Source: DATHXC01 sp035459965 | GTDB lineage: Bacteria; Pseudomonadota; Gammaproteobacteria; Burkholderiales; Methylophilaceae | NCBI GenBank assembly: GCA_035459965.1 | Contig: DATHXC010000004.1 | Span: forward strand, 372,001 to 436,000 | Direction: 5' to 3' | DNA length: 64,000 nt | In this document: in pieces, positions 42,039-51,287 of the stretch | Numbering within the stretch: the first letter of the stretch is position 1 | Layout: each line of letters starts with the position of its first letter | Notes under the pieces: model-generated | Told to the model about the DNA's origin: nothing | The model's input: the letters and a program-made list of their open reading frames with translations, nothing else | Database searches by the model: none | Program-made: the position numbers and the translations under genes

Positions 42039-42943
42039 TTAGCTTGTTGGGTTTCCGTTTTCAATAAATCACACAGCCAATCCATAAAGATCCGCATGCG
42101 CTTAGATAAATTTCGCCGATGCGGGTACAGCACCGAGACAGGCATTCCGGGTGCACGGTAATCCTTGAGGATTTCTACTAGCTTTCCTTCCTCAAGTAAG
42201 CTGCGTGCGCCGAGGAATGGTGCTTGTGTAATGCCCAAGCCTTCTACGCAGGCCGCTCGATAAGCATCCACATTGTTCACGGAAACACGGCTTTTCATGG
42301 CAATGTGCTGGCATGTTTGCCCATCCCAATATTCAAATGCATCGAATTTGGTTGAGGTGTTCACATGGTAGTGAATCAACCAGTGCTTTTTTAGATCATC
42401 CGGTGTCATCGGCACTCCATATTTCGCTAGATATGCGGGACTGGCGAAGTTGGATTGTGGCATCTCACCAATATGACGAACAATGAGCCCGGAGTCAGCT
42501 AGGCTCCCTGTGCGCACTACGCAGTCAAATCCTTCGGAAACTGGATCCACGCGACGGTCAGTGCTGCTCAAATCCACCTGTAAATGCGGGTAGCGATCCA
42601 GAAATTCCTGCAAGTGCGGTATGACTATATTGCGTGCCATTGGGTATGACATGTCCACTCGGATTAGCCCGCTGATGCTGGCATCATCGCTCTGGAACAG
42701 GCTATCCAGCTCATCCATTTCAGCCAGTACGTCTTTGCCGCGCTCGTAAAATACTTGACCATCGGGGGTGAGTTGTACTTTACGCGTGGTGCGGTGCAGC
42801 AATTGTGTTCCCAGCCGGCTTTCCAGTTGTTGCACCGCCAGCGACACACTCGCCTTGGGTAAACCAAGTGAATCCGCCGCCTTGGTAAAACTCCCCAATT
42901 CAGCCACACGCACGAAGCGTTTGATCGCATCTGTATTTTCCAT
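42035..42943 (-). CDS. LysR-family transcriptional regulator
   Basis: A 302-residue regulator with an N-terminal winged helix-turn-helix (residues about 1-60, including SFTKAADSLGLPKASVSLAVQQLE) and a substrate-binding effector domain after about residue 90. The subgroup resembles regulators of short-chain dehydrogenase or aldehyde-stress genes. It is divergent from the dehydrogenase gene at 43053, its likely target. The last four bases overlap the msrB stop region in opposite orientation. Confidence 0.92.
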   Translation of the reverse strand: MENTDAIKRFVRVAELGSFTKAADSLGLPKASVSLAVQQLESRLGTQLLHRTTRKVQLTPDGQVFYERGKDVLAEMDELDSLFQSDDASISGLIRVDMSYPMARNIVIPHLQEFLDRYPHLQVDLSSTDRRVDPVSEGFDCVVRTGSLADSGLIVRHIGEMPQSNFASPAYLAKYGVPMTPDDLKKHWLIHYHVNTSTKFDAFEYWDGQTCQHIAMKSRVSVNNVDAYRAACVEGLGITQAPFLGARSLLEEGKLVEILKDYRAPGMPVSVLYPHRRNLSKRMRIFMDWLCDLLKTETQQAN

Positions 42944-42973
42944 ACGGTCTCAACTGTCAATAATAAGTGAACA

Positions 42974-42987
42974 GTATATTCATACTA
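42974..42987. promoter_or_regulatory. Possible LysR-type operator palindrome
   Basis: AGTAT-ATTC-ATACT is a perfect inverted repeat in the 109-base space between the divergent LysR and dehydrogenase genes. LysR proteins bind T-N11-A palindromes, which this can satisfy. Confidence 0.4.
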
Positions 42988-43052
42988 TCAATATTTATCG
43001 CGTTAAATATAAACAATAAGATGACAGCACTTTCATTAACTATTGGAGAAAT

Positions 43053-43814
43053 ATGATGACTCAGAAAATTGGTTTTATTACAGGTGCTAGTCGTGGGCTT
43101 GGCAAAAACACAGCGTTGGCAATGGCGAAACAAGGTATCGATGTGGTTTTGACCTACCACAGCCAAAAGGATGCAGCAGATGCAGTGGTTGCCGAGATTG
43201 TTGCGATGGGACGTAAAGCGGTGGCGCTACAATTGGATGTTGCCAACGCTGCTAACTTTGCAGGATTTGCCGAGCAGTTGAAGCAGGTATTGCAATCGAA
43301 TTGGCAAACTACCCGTTTTGATTACTTAATTAATAATGCAGGCACCGGGGTTTATGCTTCTTTTGAAGAGACCACTGAGGCCATGTTTGACCAGATGGTA
43401 AACATCCATCTCAAATCGGTATTCTTCCTGACTCAGAAACTATTGCCACTCATCAATGATGGCGGTCGCATCGTGAACATCTCCAGCGGGCTGGCGCGTT
43501 TTGCTATCCCTGGATACATCGCCTATTCTGCGATGAAGGGTGGTATAGAAGTGCTAACCCGCTTCATGGCTAAAGAACTCGGTGCGCGAGGCATTGCCGT
43601 CAATACGGTGGCACCGGGCGCCATCGAAACAGATTTTGGCGGTGGTCTTGTACGCGATAATAGTGACGTTAATGCTTATATCGCATCTCAGACTGCGTTA
43701 GGCCGTGTGGGTGTAGCAGATGATATCGGGCCGATGATCGCATCGTTGTTATCGGAAAATAACCGCTGGGTGAATGCGCAACGCATTGAGGTTTCTGGTG
43801 GGATGCTTATTTAA
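43053..43814 (+). CDS. Short-chain dehydrogenase/reductase
   Basis: A classical SDR of 253 residues, with cofactor motif TGASRGLG near the N-terminus, NNAG at about residue 93, an SS pair near 147 and the YSAMK catalytic Tyr/Lys. The residues after the second strand (TYHSQKD) suit NADP binding. The substrate is unknown. An alternative ATG is the next codon. It is probably controlled by the divergent LysR protein, and a strong terminator follows. Confidence 0.93.
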   Translation: MMTQKIGFITGASRGLGKNTALAMAKQGIDVVLTYHSQKDAADAVVAEIVAMGRKAVALQLDVANAANFAGFAEQLKQVLQSNWQTTRFDYLINNAGTGVYASFEETTEAMFDQMVNIHLKSVFFLTQKLLPLINDGGRIVNISSGLARFAIPGYIAYSAMKGGIEVLTRFMAKELGARGIAVNTVAPGAIETDFGGGLVRDNSDVNAYIASQTALGRVGVADDIGPMIASLLSENNRWVNAQRIEVSGGMLI

Positions 43815-43854
43815 TTACAGCAGCTGTATAGATAAGGCTGTCAGGTCAGGTTCT

Positions 43855-43897
43855 GGCATTGATTCAATTATGCATTGAATCAATGCCATTTTATTTT
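43855..43897 (+). terminator. Rho-independent terminator after the dehydrogenase gene
   Basis: GGCATTGATTCAAT (43855-43868) and ATTGAATCAATGCC (43874-43887) make a perfect 14-bp stem with a 5-base loop, followed by ATTTTATTTT. It lies between convergent genes and may also stop the cydX transcript. Confidence 0.88.
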
Positions 43898-43906
43898 GGG
43901 TCTGGT

Positions 43907-44017
43907 TTAATTCGAATCTTGCTCTTCTGATGGTAGCTCGTGCTCCAGCCACATGACATTGATAATACCAAAAGCCAGCGCCAGCCCGACGCCCAATATC
44001 CAAGTGAAATACCACAT
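43907..44017 (-). CDS. cydX: Cytochrome bd oxidase small subunit CydX
   Basis: A 36-residue single-span membrane peptide beginning MWYFTWILGVGLALAFG and continuing IINVMWLEHE, nearly superimposable on E. coli CydX (MWYFAWILG). CydX stabilises the haem site of cytochrome bd. An AGAGGA sequence lies 7 bases before its ATG, and the gene starts 12 bases after the cydB stop. It was found by translating the space behind cydB on the minus strand. The short acidic tail EEQDSN follows. Confidence 0.95.
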   Translation of the reverse strand: MWYFTWILGVGLALAFGIINVMWLEHELPSEEQDSN

Positions 44018-44029
44018 CGTTTTATCCTC

Positions 44030-45175
44030 TTAATAAGCAGTATGCGTGTTGTCCTGTATTTGCTTCACCGTCACCTTGCCACGCATTACGCGATACACCC
44101 AGGAGGTGTAGAGCATAATCAAGGGCAGGAAAATAATGGCAACGATAAACATGATATTGAGTGTTCTATGGCTTGATGAGGCATCCCACAGTGTCAGGCT
44201 GCTGGTGGGTTCGGTGCTGGATGGCATCACGAACGGGAACATGGAGAATGCCGCGGTGAGGATGATCCCCGCAATCGCCAGGCTGCTGCTGATAAATGCC
44301 AGTTTTTCATATTTAAACCTGGCAGCACTTAGTGCCAGCGCTATCCCGGCGAAACCGACCAACGGTGCCAGCATCATCCATGGGTAAGTGCTGTAGTTGG
44401 TGAGCCATGCACCAGCCGTTTTTTCTACTGTTTTAGTGAGCGGGTTCAGTGCCGTATTGACATCATGAATGCTCACAATGCGATAGCCATCTATCCCTAT
44501 TGCCAACCACACCCCTGCAATAGCAAACAGCCCGGCACAGATCAGACCGGAAATGAAAGCCGCTTTTACCGCGCGCTTTTGCACCTCGCCATCAGTGCGC
44601 AATTGCAGGTAGATTGCACCGTGCATCATTAACATGGATAAGCTCACCAGCCCGCAAAGCAAAGAAAACGGATTAAGCAACTGCCAGAAGCTGCCAGTGT
44701 AGAAAGAGCGCAAGGTGTCGTCGTAATGAAAAGGCAGGCCGATGAGCAGGTTGCCGAATGCCACGCCAAATATCAGCGCTGGCACTGAGCCACCAATAAA
44801 CAGGCCCCAATCCCAGCCGTTACGCCAGCGTGGGTCTGGTAACTTGCTGCGATAGTCCATACCAACTGGGCGAAAAAACAATGTGAATAATACTAACAAT
44901 AACGCAACATACAGCCCAGAAAAAGCGGCGGCATACACTAGCGGCCATGCGGCAAAAATAGCCCCTGCCGCCGTGATGAGCCAGGTCTGGTTGCCCTCCC
45001 ATACCGGGCCTATGCTGTTGATGATGACGCGGCGCTCATCATCGGTTTTTCCCAGGAACGGCAGCCATGCCACAACGCCCATGTCGAAGCCATCCATAAT
45101 GGCAAAGCCGATGAGCAAGATGCCAACGAATGCCCACCACAATAATTTTAATGTTTCGTAATCAAATAAAGTCAT
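44030..45175 (-). CDS. cydB: Cytochrome bd ubiquinol oxidase subunit II
   Basis: CydB is the second large subunit of the bd oxidase, which reduces O2 with quinol electrons at low oxygen. The 381-residue protein has about eight or nine membrane spans and the family motifs DGFDMGVVAWLPFLG and VWEGNQTWLITAAGA near the N-terminus. It lies 11 bases after cydA and before cydX. Confidence 0.97.
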   Translation of the reverse strand: MTLFDYETLKLLWWAFVGILLIGFAIMDGFDMGVVAWLPFLGKTDDERRVIINSIGPVWEGNQTWLITAAGAIFAAWPLVYAAAFSGLYVALLLVLFTLFFRPVGMDYRSKLPDPRWRNGWDWGLFIGGSVPALIFGVAFGNLLIGLPFHYDDTLRSFYTGSFWQLLNPFSLLCGLVSLSMLMMHGAIYLQLRTDGEVQKRAVKAAFISGLICAGLFAIAGVWLAIGIDGYRIVSIHDVNTALNPLTKTVEKTAGAWLTNYSTYPWMMLAPLVGFAGIALALSAARFKYEKLAFISSSLAIAGIILTAAFSMFPFVMPSSTEPTSSLTLWDASSSHRTLNIMFIVAIIFLPLIMLYTSWVYRVMRGKVTVKQIQDNTHTAY

Positions 45176-45186
45176 GGTGTGTTCTC

Positions 45187-46773
45187 TCAGACGTGGGCAG
45201 GTTGAGCTGAGGCTTGAGCTTGGTTCTTCTCAAAGTGATAACGCCCGCTATGCAGGCTGGATGGACCTAGCCGCGCATATTTGAACATCAGGAAAAGCTC
45301 TATAACCAGCAGTAGTGTATAGAAGCCGATGAATCCGGCCAGGCTGAAATAAAGGCTGCCCGCAGATAAAGACGACGTAGATAAATGCGTAGGCAGTATG
45401 CCGGAGATCGTCCAGGGCTGGCGGCCCATCTCAGCGACTATCCAGCCCATTTCCGAAGCGATCCAGGGCGCAGGCAAGGCAAATAGCGCAATGCGTAACA
45501 GCCAGGTTTGTTTTTCGATAGTGCGTTTGGCGGTGAAATAGAAAGATGCGGCGAAAATAAACAGCATGAGTATGCCCATGCCGACCATGATGCGGAATGA
45601 CCAGAACAATGTGAACACGTTCGGAATGGTGTCTTTGGCAGCCAGCTTGATCTGCGCTTCGGTGGCATCTGTCACATTAGGTGTGTACTTCTTGAGTAGC
45701 AAGCCATAGCCGAGGTCAGTCTTGGTTTTCTCGAATGCAGCGATGGCTTCAGCACTGGTGTCACCACCTTTCAGGCGCTGCAGGTCAGCGTAGGATTGCA
45801 TGCCTTTGCGGATGCGTTGCTCATTCTGGTTTTTGATGTCGATCAGGCCAGTGACTTCTTCATCCAGCGAACGCGTGGCGATCATGCCTAATACGTAGGG
45901 AATCTTGACGGCATAGTCGGTGCGTTCTTCTTCGCGATTGGGCCAGCCGATAGCTGTAAATGCAGCCGGTGCCGGCTCGGTATGCCATTCGGACTCTACG
46001 GCTGCCAGCTTTACCTTCTGCACTTCGCCAGTGGTGTAACCGGATTCATCGCCCAATACAATCACGGACAGCACCGAGGCAAGGCCGAAACCTGAAGCTA
46101 CGGCGATGGAGCGTAAGGCAAAGCCGGTGTCGCGCTTTTTCAGTAAATACCAGGCCGAGATGCTCAGCACAAACATGGCCCCGGCGGTATAACCCGCTGC
46201 CACGGTATGCACGAACTTCACCTGCGCTACCGGGTTGAAGATCATCTGGCTGAAACTGGTGAGCTCCATGCGCATGGTTTCGTAGTTGAATTCTGCCCCT
46301 ACCGGATTTTGCATCCACGCGTTGGCAATCAATATCCAAAGCGCTGAAAGGTTGGAGCCGATTGCTACCAGAAAAGTAACCATCAAATGCTTTTGCTTGG
46401 AAAGCCTGTCCCAGCCGAAGAAGAACAGACCGACAAAAGTGGATTCCAGGAAGAAGGCCATCATGCCCTCAATCGCAAGTGGCGTGCCGAACACATCGCC
46501 TACATAGTGCGAATAGTAGGCCCAGTTAGTACCGAACTGGAATTCAAGCGTGATGCCGGTAGTGACGCCCATGGCGAAGTTGATGCCGAATAACTTGCCC
46601 CAGAACTTGGTCATGTCCTTGTAGACCTGCTTGCCTGTCATCACATAGACTGATTCCATGATCACCAGCATCCAGGTCATGCCCAGCGTGAGCGGCACGA
46701 ATAGAAAGTGATACAGCGCAGTAGCGCCGAATTGCAAGCGGGAAAGGTCGACGACTTCAGCGGAGGGCAGCAT
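45187..46773 (-). CDS. cydA: Cytochrome bd ubiquinol oxidase subunit I
   Basis: CydA carries haems b558, b595 and d. The 528-residue protein shows the axial His22 in LSRLQFGATALYHFLFVP, a Q-loop between about residues 250 and 330, and the EMGRQPWTI motif. The Q-loop is the long form. The stop of the CydP-like gene is 73 bases upstream, so transcription may run through both. Confidence 0.97.
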   Translation of the reverse strand: MLPSAEVVDLSRLQFGATALYHFLFVPLTLGMTWMLVIMESVYVMTGKQVYKDMTKFWGKLFGINFAMGVTTGITLEFQFGTNWAYYSHYVGDVFGTPLAIEGMMAFFLESTFVGLFFFGWDRLSKQKHLMVTFLVAIGSNLSALWILIANAWMQNPVGAEFNYETMRMELTSFSQMIFNPVAQVKFVHTVAAGYTAGAMFVLSISAWYLLKKRDTGFALRSIAVASGFGLASVLSVIVLGDESGYTTGEVQKVKLAAVESEWHTEPAPAAFTAIGWPNREEERTDYAVKIPYVLGMIATRSLDEEVTGLIDIKNQNEQRIRKGMQSYADLQRLKGGDTSAEAIAAFEKTKTDLGYGLLLKKYTPNVTDATEAQIKLAAKDTIPNVFTLFWSFRIMVGMGILMLFIFAASFYFTAKRTIEKQTWLLRIALFALPAPWIASEMGWIVAEMGRQPWTISGILPTHLSTSSLSAGSLYFSLAGFIGFYTLLLVIELFLMFKYARLGPSSLHSGRYHFEKNQAQASAQPAHV

Positions 46774-46846
46774 AGATAAACGCCTGATTAGTTAGTGAAC
46801 ATGCTCAGTGGTATTAGGATACGAAGTTTAGAATGTGAATGGCGCA

Positions 46847-47053
46847 TCAAGGTTCAGGATGATTCAATATCATACGTGTTACGGCCGATTGCCGCGCATC
46901 TTTAGGCACGGCATGCGAGAAAAATAGTGCCCATATCAGCCATAACAGCAATGTCTTGAATATGAGCACCACCGTGATTTCAAGCGCCAGCCGGCCAAAC
47001 TTTTTCGCACTTTTCAGCTTTTTTAAATGATTAACTGCATCTTTAATCCACAT
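46847..47053 (-). CDS. cydP: CydP-like small membrane protein, probable bd oxidase accessory
   Basis: A short basic-then-hydrophobic protein of 68 residues from the ATG at 47053 (73 from a TTG at 47068). One membrane span (about residues 28-47) is preceded by a basic helix. The pattern RLALEITVVLIFKTLLLWLIW and FFSHAVP recalls the putative small subunit CydP encoded before cydA in several proteobacteria, and the position here is the same. This is a memory match. No strong Shine-Dalgarno sequence separates the two starts. Confidence 0.6.
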   Translation of the reverse strand: MWIKDAVNHLKKLKSAKKFGRLALEITVVLIFKTLLLWLIWALFFSHAVPKDARQSAVTRMILNHPEP

Positions 47054-47137
47054 GAGCCAGTTTACCAAAAAATGAGGCTAATGCTTGTGCAAGCGTGACT
47101 TCTTCATGCTATTGATTGCCAGCTAAATGCAATGACT

Positions 47138-47563
47138 TTACTTAGCTGCCCTGGCACCAAGCTTCAAGTAAATCGTATTCTCCTTACCAGCTTTATCCTT
47201 GGTCACCAGTGCAATCGGCACGATTTCGCCTTCCTTAATCTGGTGGCGCAGATCCAATAGCATGAGGTGATAGCCTCCTGGGGCCAGCTCGACAGCTTTT
47301 CCGGCTTTGAGTGGCAGCAGCTTTACCTGCCGCATCTTCATGACTTCGCCCGCCATGCTCATTTCGTGAATCTCTACGCTACCTGCCACATCTGATGATG
47401 CGCTGACTAAATCTACATCGCTGTCCGAGGTGAGTTGCATATAGGCGGCTGCTACTGGTTGACCGGGCGCAGTGGTTCTCACCCAGGCGTCATTGACTTT
47501 AACTTCCGCCTGGGCGGAAAAACATAAAACCATTCCTGCAAACCCCAATAAAAACTTATTCAT
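47138..47563 (-). CDS. PCu(A)C-type periplasmic copper chaperone
   Basis: A 141-residue exported protein (signal peptide to about residue 19) with the PCu(A)C copper site: VEIHEMSM, a later MKM and GGYHLML, matching the H(M)x10Mx21HxM pattern. Such proteins deliver Cu(I) to the CuA centre of cytochrome oxidase or act in copper homeostasis. It lies between the PepSY protein gene and the bd oxidase genes on the same strand. bd oxidase has no copper, so its customer is elsewhere. Confidence 0.92.
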   Translation of the reverse strand: MNKFLLGFAGMVLCFSAQAEVKVNDAWVRTTAPGQPVAAAYMQLTSDSDVDLVSASSDVAGSVEIHEMSMAGEVMKMRQVKLLPLKAGKAVELAPGGYHLMLLDLRHQIKEGEIVPIALVTKDKAGKENTIYLKLGARAAK

Positions 47564-47611
47564 TTTGATTCTCCATTCAGTTAAACGAGTATTGGAAAAA
47601 CTAGATAATAA

Positions 47612-49102
47612 CTAGGCCTGCCTTCTGGAAAATAAATACAAGCCCATCAATGCCACCATGATATTGCCAAGCGCAAACAGTGAAACCAGGATATCGCGGA
47701 AATACTTATTGGCATCAGCAAAATTCCATTTGTGGATATAGGCAAATATCCATCCCTCCAGCGCATCACCATCGGTAACTTTGGCAGATAGTGCGCCGGT
47801 AGCAGGTTCAATAAAGTAGCGCGGATTGCCTTCGCCTTTGAATTGAGCGCGGACAACCGGCAGGCGCTTGAACAGAAAGCCATACTCGCCGCCGAATAGG
47901 CTGACTAGCGAGATCTTTACGACATCACTCGCGGCAAGGTTGGCGTAGGTTGCGGCCTGTTCTGCTGCCAGTGTCATGATATCTGCTGGTGTCGCATCGA
48001 GGGTGGATGCATTGACCAGCAAGGGACCAGCAAGTTTAACTTTGGCATCCCCTTGATCGCCATGGTGATGTTCCTCCTGCGCCAATGCGGCTACTTGGGC
48101 TCTTGGTCCCTCGTTTTGTATTAACCAGTATGGCTGGCCTTTGAAGCTGGTCAGGTCAAGTTTATGCACGGGGCTATGCATGACCAGATGCCAGGTTTCA
48201 GGCGATAGTTGGCTGGTAGCAATACTGGGGTAGATAGCGACGATTTTATTGGTGGCTTGCTGGTAACTGACGATCAAGTGCAGCAAGCCGCTGCATGCAA
48301 ACATGAGCGTAGAAACCGCGACCACAAGACCTAGCCTCCGATGCCAGCGTTTTGCGGGCTGATGCGCAAAGCGGCTTTTAGCATGATGACGTCGTGAAAC
48401 GTACAAATACAAACCGGAACATGTCGACACCAAAGCCGTGGTTAGCACTAAAGCCATCAGGCATAGCTGCAAGCGGGGAAAATCCTCAAGAAACGACCAG
48501 TTGTGCCCAAAGCGGAACATTTTGGTAAGGGTGAGCCGGGTATCGTCTACCAGCGCTGATAGCCGTGCCTGATCAGTATCGATAAACGCCCTTAAATGCT
48601 GGTCGCCAGCATACTCAATACGCCATACCGGTAGCAACTGATTGACAGCGTGGTAATCGTCACTGAATGCCGTAATGTACTTCGCGCTGGTAATGCTGGT
48701 TTGGGGCAGGCCTGTGTAGTGGCTTGCCAGCATTTCGGCATAGCGTCGGTCACCATCCGGCAATTCCTGCGCATCGGAACTGGCGAAATAGCGTGCAGGT
48801 GTGCTGGCCGACTCTGCTACCCGAAAGTAAAGCGCATTATTCAATGCAATGACGCCCAGACGCTGAAATGCCTTGATCTTGTGCATGGCCAGCACATCAT
48901 TCGGAAACACGCTATCCTCCAGATGCATGGTGCTATGCGGTGGCATAAAGCTAACGGGCTTGGGCTGCAGGTGCGACATGATGGGATGCGACATACCAGA
49001 CACGCCCCACAGCAGGATACCAAAGCAGGTCACAACACCGATGCGCCTATGCCATTTGAACCAGCTGAAATTGCCCATGCGGTTTATCTTCAATAGCGCC
49101 AT
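47612..49102 (-). CDS. PepSY-associated membrane protein
   Basis: A 496-residue inner-membrane protein with PepSY-associated transmembrane helices near residues 18-38, 205-230, 260-285 and 465-490 and two large periplasmic PepSY-type regions between them. A His-rich loop EEHHHGDQ lies near residue 345. PepSY membrane proteins are often encoded beside siderophore receptors and can reduce the metal in the periplasm. The start overlaps the TonB receptor stop by 13 bases, so the two are translationally coupled. Confidence 0.88.
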   Translation of the reverse strand: MALLKINRMGNFSWFKWHRRIGVVTCFGILLWGVSGMSHPIMSHLQPKPVSFMPPHSTMHLEDSVFPNDVLAMHKIKAFQRLGVIALNNALYFRVAESASTPARYFASSDAQELPDGDRRYAEMLASHYTGLPQTSITSAKYITAFSDDYHAVNQLLPVWRIEYAGDQHLRAFIDTDQARLSALVDDTRLTLTKMFRFGHNWSFLEDFPRLQLCLMALVLTTALVSTCSGLYLYVSRRHHAKSRFAHQPAKRWHRRLGLVVAVSTLMFACSGLLHLIVSYQQATNKIVAIYPSIATSQLSPETWHLVMHSPVHKLDLTSFKGQPYWLIQNEGPRAQVAALAQEEHHHGDQGDAKVKLAGPLLVNASTLDATPADIMTLAAEQAATYANLAASDVVKISLVSLFGGEYGFLFKRLPVVRAQFKGEGNPRYFIEPATGALSAKVTDGDALEGWIFAYIHKWNFADANKYFRDILVSLFALGNIMVALMGLYLFSRRQA

Positions 49103-51156
49103 TGCACGCCCAAATATACCGTGCTGCCATCACCGGGAAGGAATATGGCCTGGTTGGCAGTAGCCGTCCTGGTCACACCTGTCGTGGCTGCATATTTCTT
49201 GTCGGTCAGGTTGCGGCCTTCGAGAAACCAAGACAGGTTCTGGTTGTATTGCTGGCCGAGTTTGAAACCCAACAATGTGTAACTATCGTTGTAGAGCGTT
49301 TCTGCAAAGTCTACGGCGTAGCGTTGTGGTGATACCTCAATGGTCGGGCCTGCATAAAAACCATTGTTGCGATACAACAGCTCGCCACGTAGCAGTGAGC
49401 GTGGTACGCCAGGTAGCCTGTTATTGCCAAAGCTCGCGTCATCATCCAGCTTAAAATTATTGATGAGCAAGCTGTGGCGCCATTCAAGACTGGCAGGCAA
49501 GCGCGCTGTCATGCCCATTTCCAGCCCAGTGTGCACGGTACGGTCTGCATTGACCGTAGTGCCAAAAAAACCTGGAATTGTTGATACGCTGAGCAGCTCG
49601 TTGCGCAGTTTTGCGTGGTAGAGTGACACATCCCAGTCCACATATTGGCTATTGCCACGCGTGCCGACTTCATATGTCGTGCCTTCTTGTGCTTTGAGGA
49701 AATTGGCAACCGAATTATTCAGCTCACTAAAGGTTGGAGGCTCGAAGCTGCGGGATACATTGGCATACAGCTCTACTGCTGGCTGTAACTGGTAAAGCAC
49801 GCCTAGTTTAGGGTTGACCTGTGAGTAGGTTTCATTGATGCTCTGGTCGCCGCTGGGCGGTCTAATCAGTTCGTCCTCTGACTTACGTTTAGAGTGGGTA
49901 TACTGCAGGCCAGTAATCAGTGTGACATCTGGAAGTACATTCAACCGGTTTTCAACAAAGGATTCGTAGTTGGTGGCTGTCTGGTCAGCCTTGTTAATCA
50001 GCGCGCCACGGTGTGCGTTGACGTTACGATAGTTTCTTGCATCAACCGTGCCATATGTTGGCGAAATACCTGCAATAAACTCGTTTTTCAAACCGAATAA
50101 CTGACCTTGATGACTGAGTCTTGCAGTCAGTCCGTAATCATCTGATTTCTGGTCAATCACACCAACCGTATCAAGAAACGGGAAATCAATGATGGGGTGA
50201 AACAGATTTTTATTGGAGTAAAACGCACCTAGCTCCAGCTTGGTCCTGTCCCAAATAAAGCTGGTTTTATTGGCAATACGCCACAGGTTAACGTCGCGCT
50301 GGTTAATACCTTGCCCGGGCACAACTGTGGCCTGTTTCGGGTCATCCTTGAGTCGCGGCTTACTCAGGTTGCTGGATAGTTGCGAATCATTGTTGATATA
50401 GCCAAAGTAAAAACGGGTTTCTGCGCTATCGCTGATTTTATAGCCTACATTACCCGTCAGTCGATCTGCACTTTGCTGGGCGTTGTCGCGAAAACCACCT
50501 TGGCCATAAGTGCTGGCGCTGACGTAGTAATCAAGATCGTCAACCACGCCGCCAGTAGCAACGCCAAGCCGGAAATAGCCATAACTCCCGCCTTCAGCAC
50601 GCACTTCAAATTTAGGTGTGGTATAGCCGGTATGGGAAACAAAGTTGATAGCGCCTCCCAAATTGCTGCCTCCATACTGCAAGGCATTAGCACCGCGATA
50701 CACCTCAATATATCGTGTTGCCATCGGGTCTATAGATGGAAAATCAAAGCCGCCATCTGCCAGATTGACCGCAATGCCATCTTGCATCAGTTTGATACCA
50801 CGGCCATGAAAGGTGCGTTGAATACCGGAACCACGGATAGACAGTCGCGTTTCTTCAGCCCCGAATCTGGATTGCGCCAGCACGCCTGTTGCCATGCCCA
50901 AAGTGTCTGCGAAGTTGGAAGTCCTGCCTTCTTTCACTTTGTCCATATCTACAATCGTGACGCCACCAGCGGTTTTGTTGATATTTTCCTGCGCCTGTTC
51001 AATATCAGGTTGAGTAATCGAAGTCTTGATTGATTTTTCTGTGACCTTGACTGTTGGTAAAGTTAGCTCTTTTTCTTGTTCTGAACTAGCTGCCTGAGCG
51101 CTGCAGCAAATGGATGCCAATACCATAATAGATAGTTTTTTATGTTTAAAATGCAT
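49090..51156 (-). CDS. TonB-dependent outer-membrane receptor
   Basis: A 688-residue receptor with a signal peptide (to about residue 22), a plug domain (about 50-165, with IRGSGIQRTFHGRGIKLMQDG and RYIEVYRGANALQYGGSNLGG) and a beta-barrel ending in VYLGVQWRY, a proper C-terminal Tyr. It resembles FecA-type ferric-complex receptors, but copper chelate uptake is possible given the PCu(A)C neighbour. A GGAGA sequence precedes the ATG at 51156; the TTG at 51168 would add four residues. The metal cannot be fixed. Confidence 0.92.
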   Translation of the reverse strand: MHFKHKKLSIMVLASICCSAQAASSEQEKELTLPTVKVTEKSIKTSITQPDIEQAQENINKTAGGVTIVDMDKVKEGRTSNFADTLGMATGVLAQSRFGAEETRLSIRGSGIQRTFHGRGIKLMQDGIAVNLADGGFDFPSIDPMATRYIEVYRGANALQYGGSNLGGAINFVSHTGYTTPKFEVRAEGGSYGYFRLGVATGGVVDDLDYYVSASTYGQGGFRDNAQQSADRLTGNVGYKISDSAETRFYFGYINNDSQLSSNLSKPRLKDDPKQATVVPGQGINQRDVNLWRIANKTSFIWDRTKLELGAFYSNKNLFHPIIDFPFLDTVGVIDQKSDDYGLTARLSHQGQLFGLKNEFIAGISPTYGTVDARNYRNVNAHRGALINKADQTATNYESFVENRLNVLPDVTLITGLQYTHSKRKSEDELIRPPSGDQSINETYSQVNPKLGVLYQLQPAVELYANVSRSFEPPTFSELNNSVANFLKAQEGTTYEVGTRGNSQYVDWDVSLYHAKLRNELLSVSTIPGFFGTTVNADRTVHTGLEMGMTARLPASLEWRHSLLINNFKLDDDASFGNNRLPGVPRSLLRGELLYRNNGFYAGPTIEVSPQRYAVDFAETLYNDSYTLLGFKLGQQYNQNLSWFLEGRNLTDKKYAATTGVTRTATANQAIFLPGDGSTVYLGVQWRY

Positions 51157-51287
51157 GTTGTCTCCCAAGATTATTCAGGGAAATCCTATCCAGACTATTG
51201 ATTAGCTAAATTAGCCGAAAGTTACGTCAGGATTAGAGATTTCCAGGCTAGGCTGAGCGGCAACTGCAATGCCACTTCAAGCCAGGT

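Noticed and set aside
43815..44015. 66-codon minus-strand frame across the cydX region
   Set aside because: Overlaps cydX in another frame and includes the terminator stem; cydX is the real gene.
51157..51287. Fur box before the TonB receptor
   Set aside because: No convincing 19-bp Fur palindrome could be read there, so iron regulation was not called.
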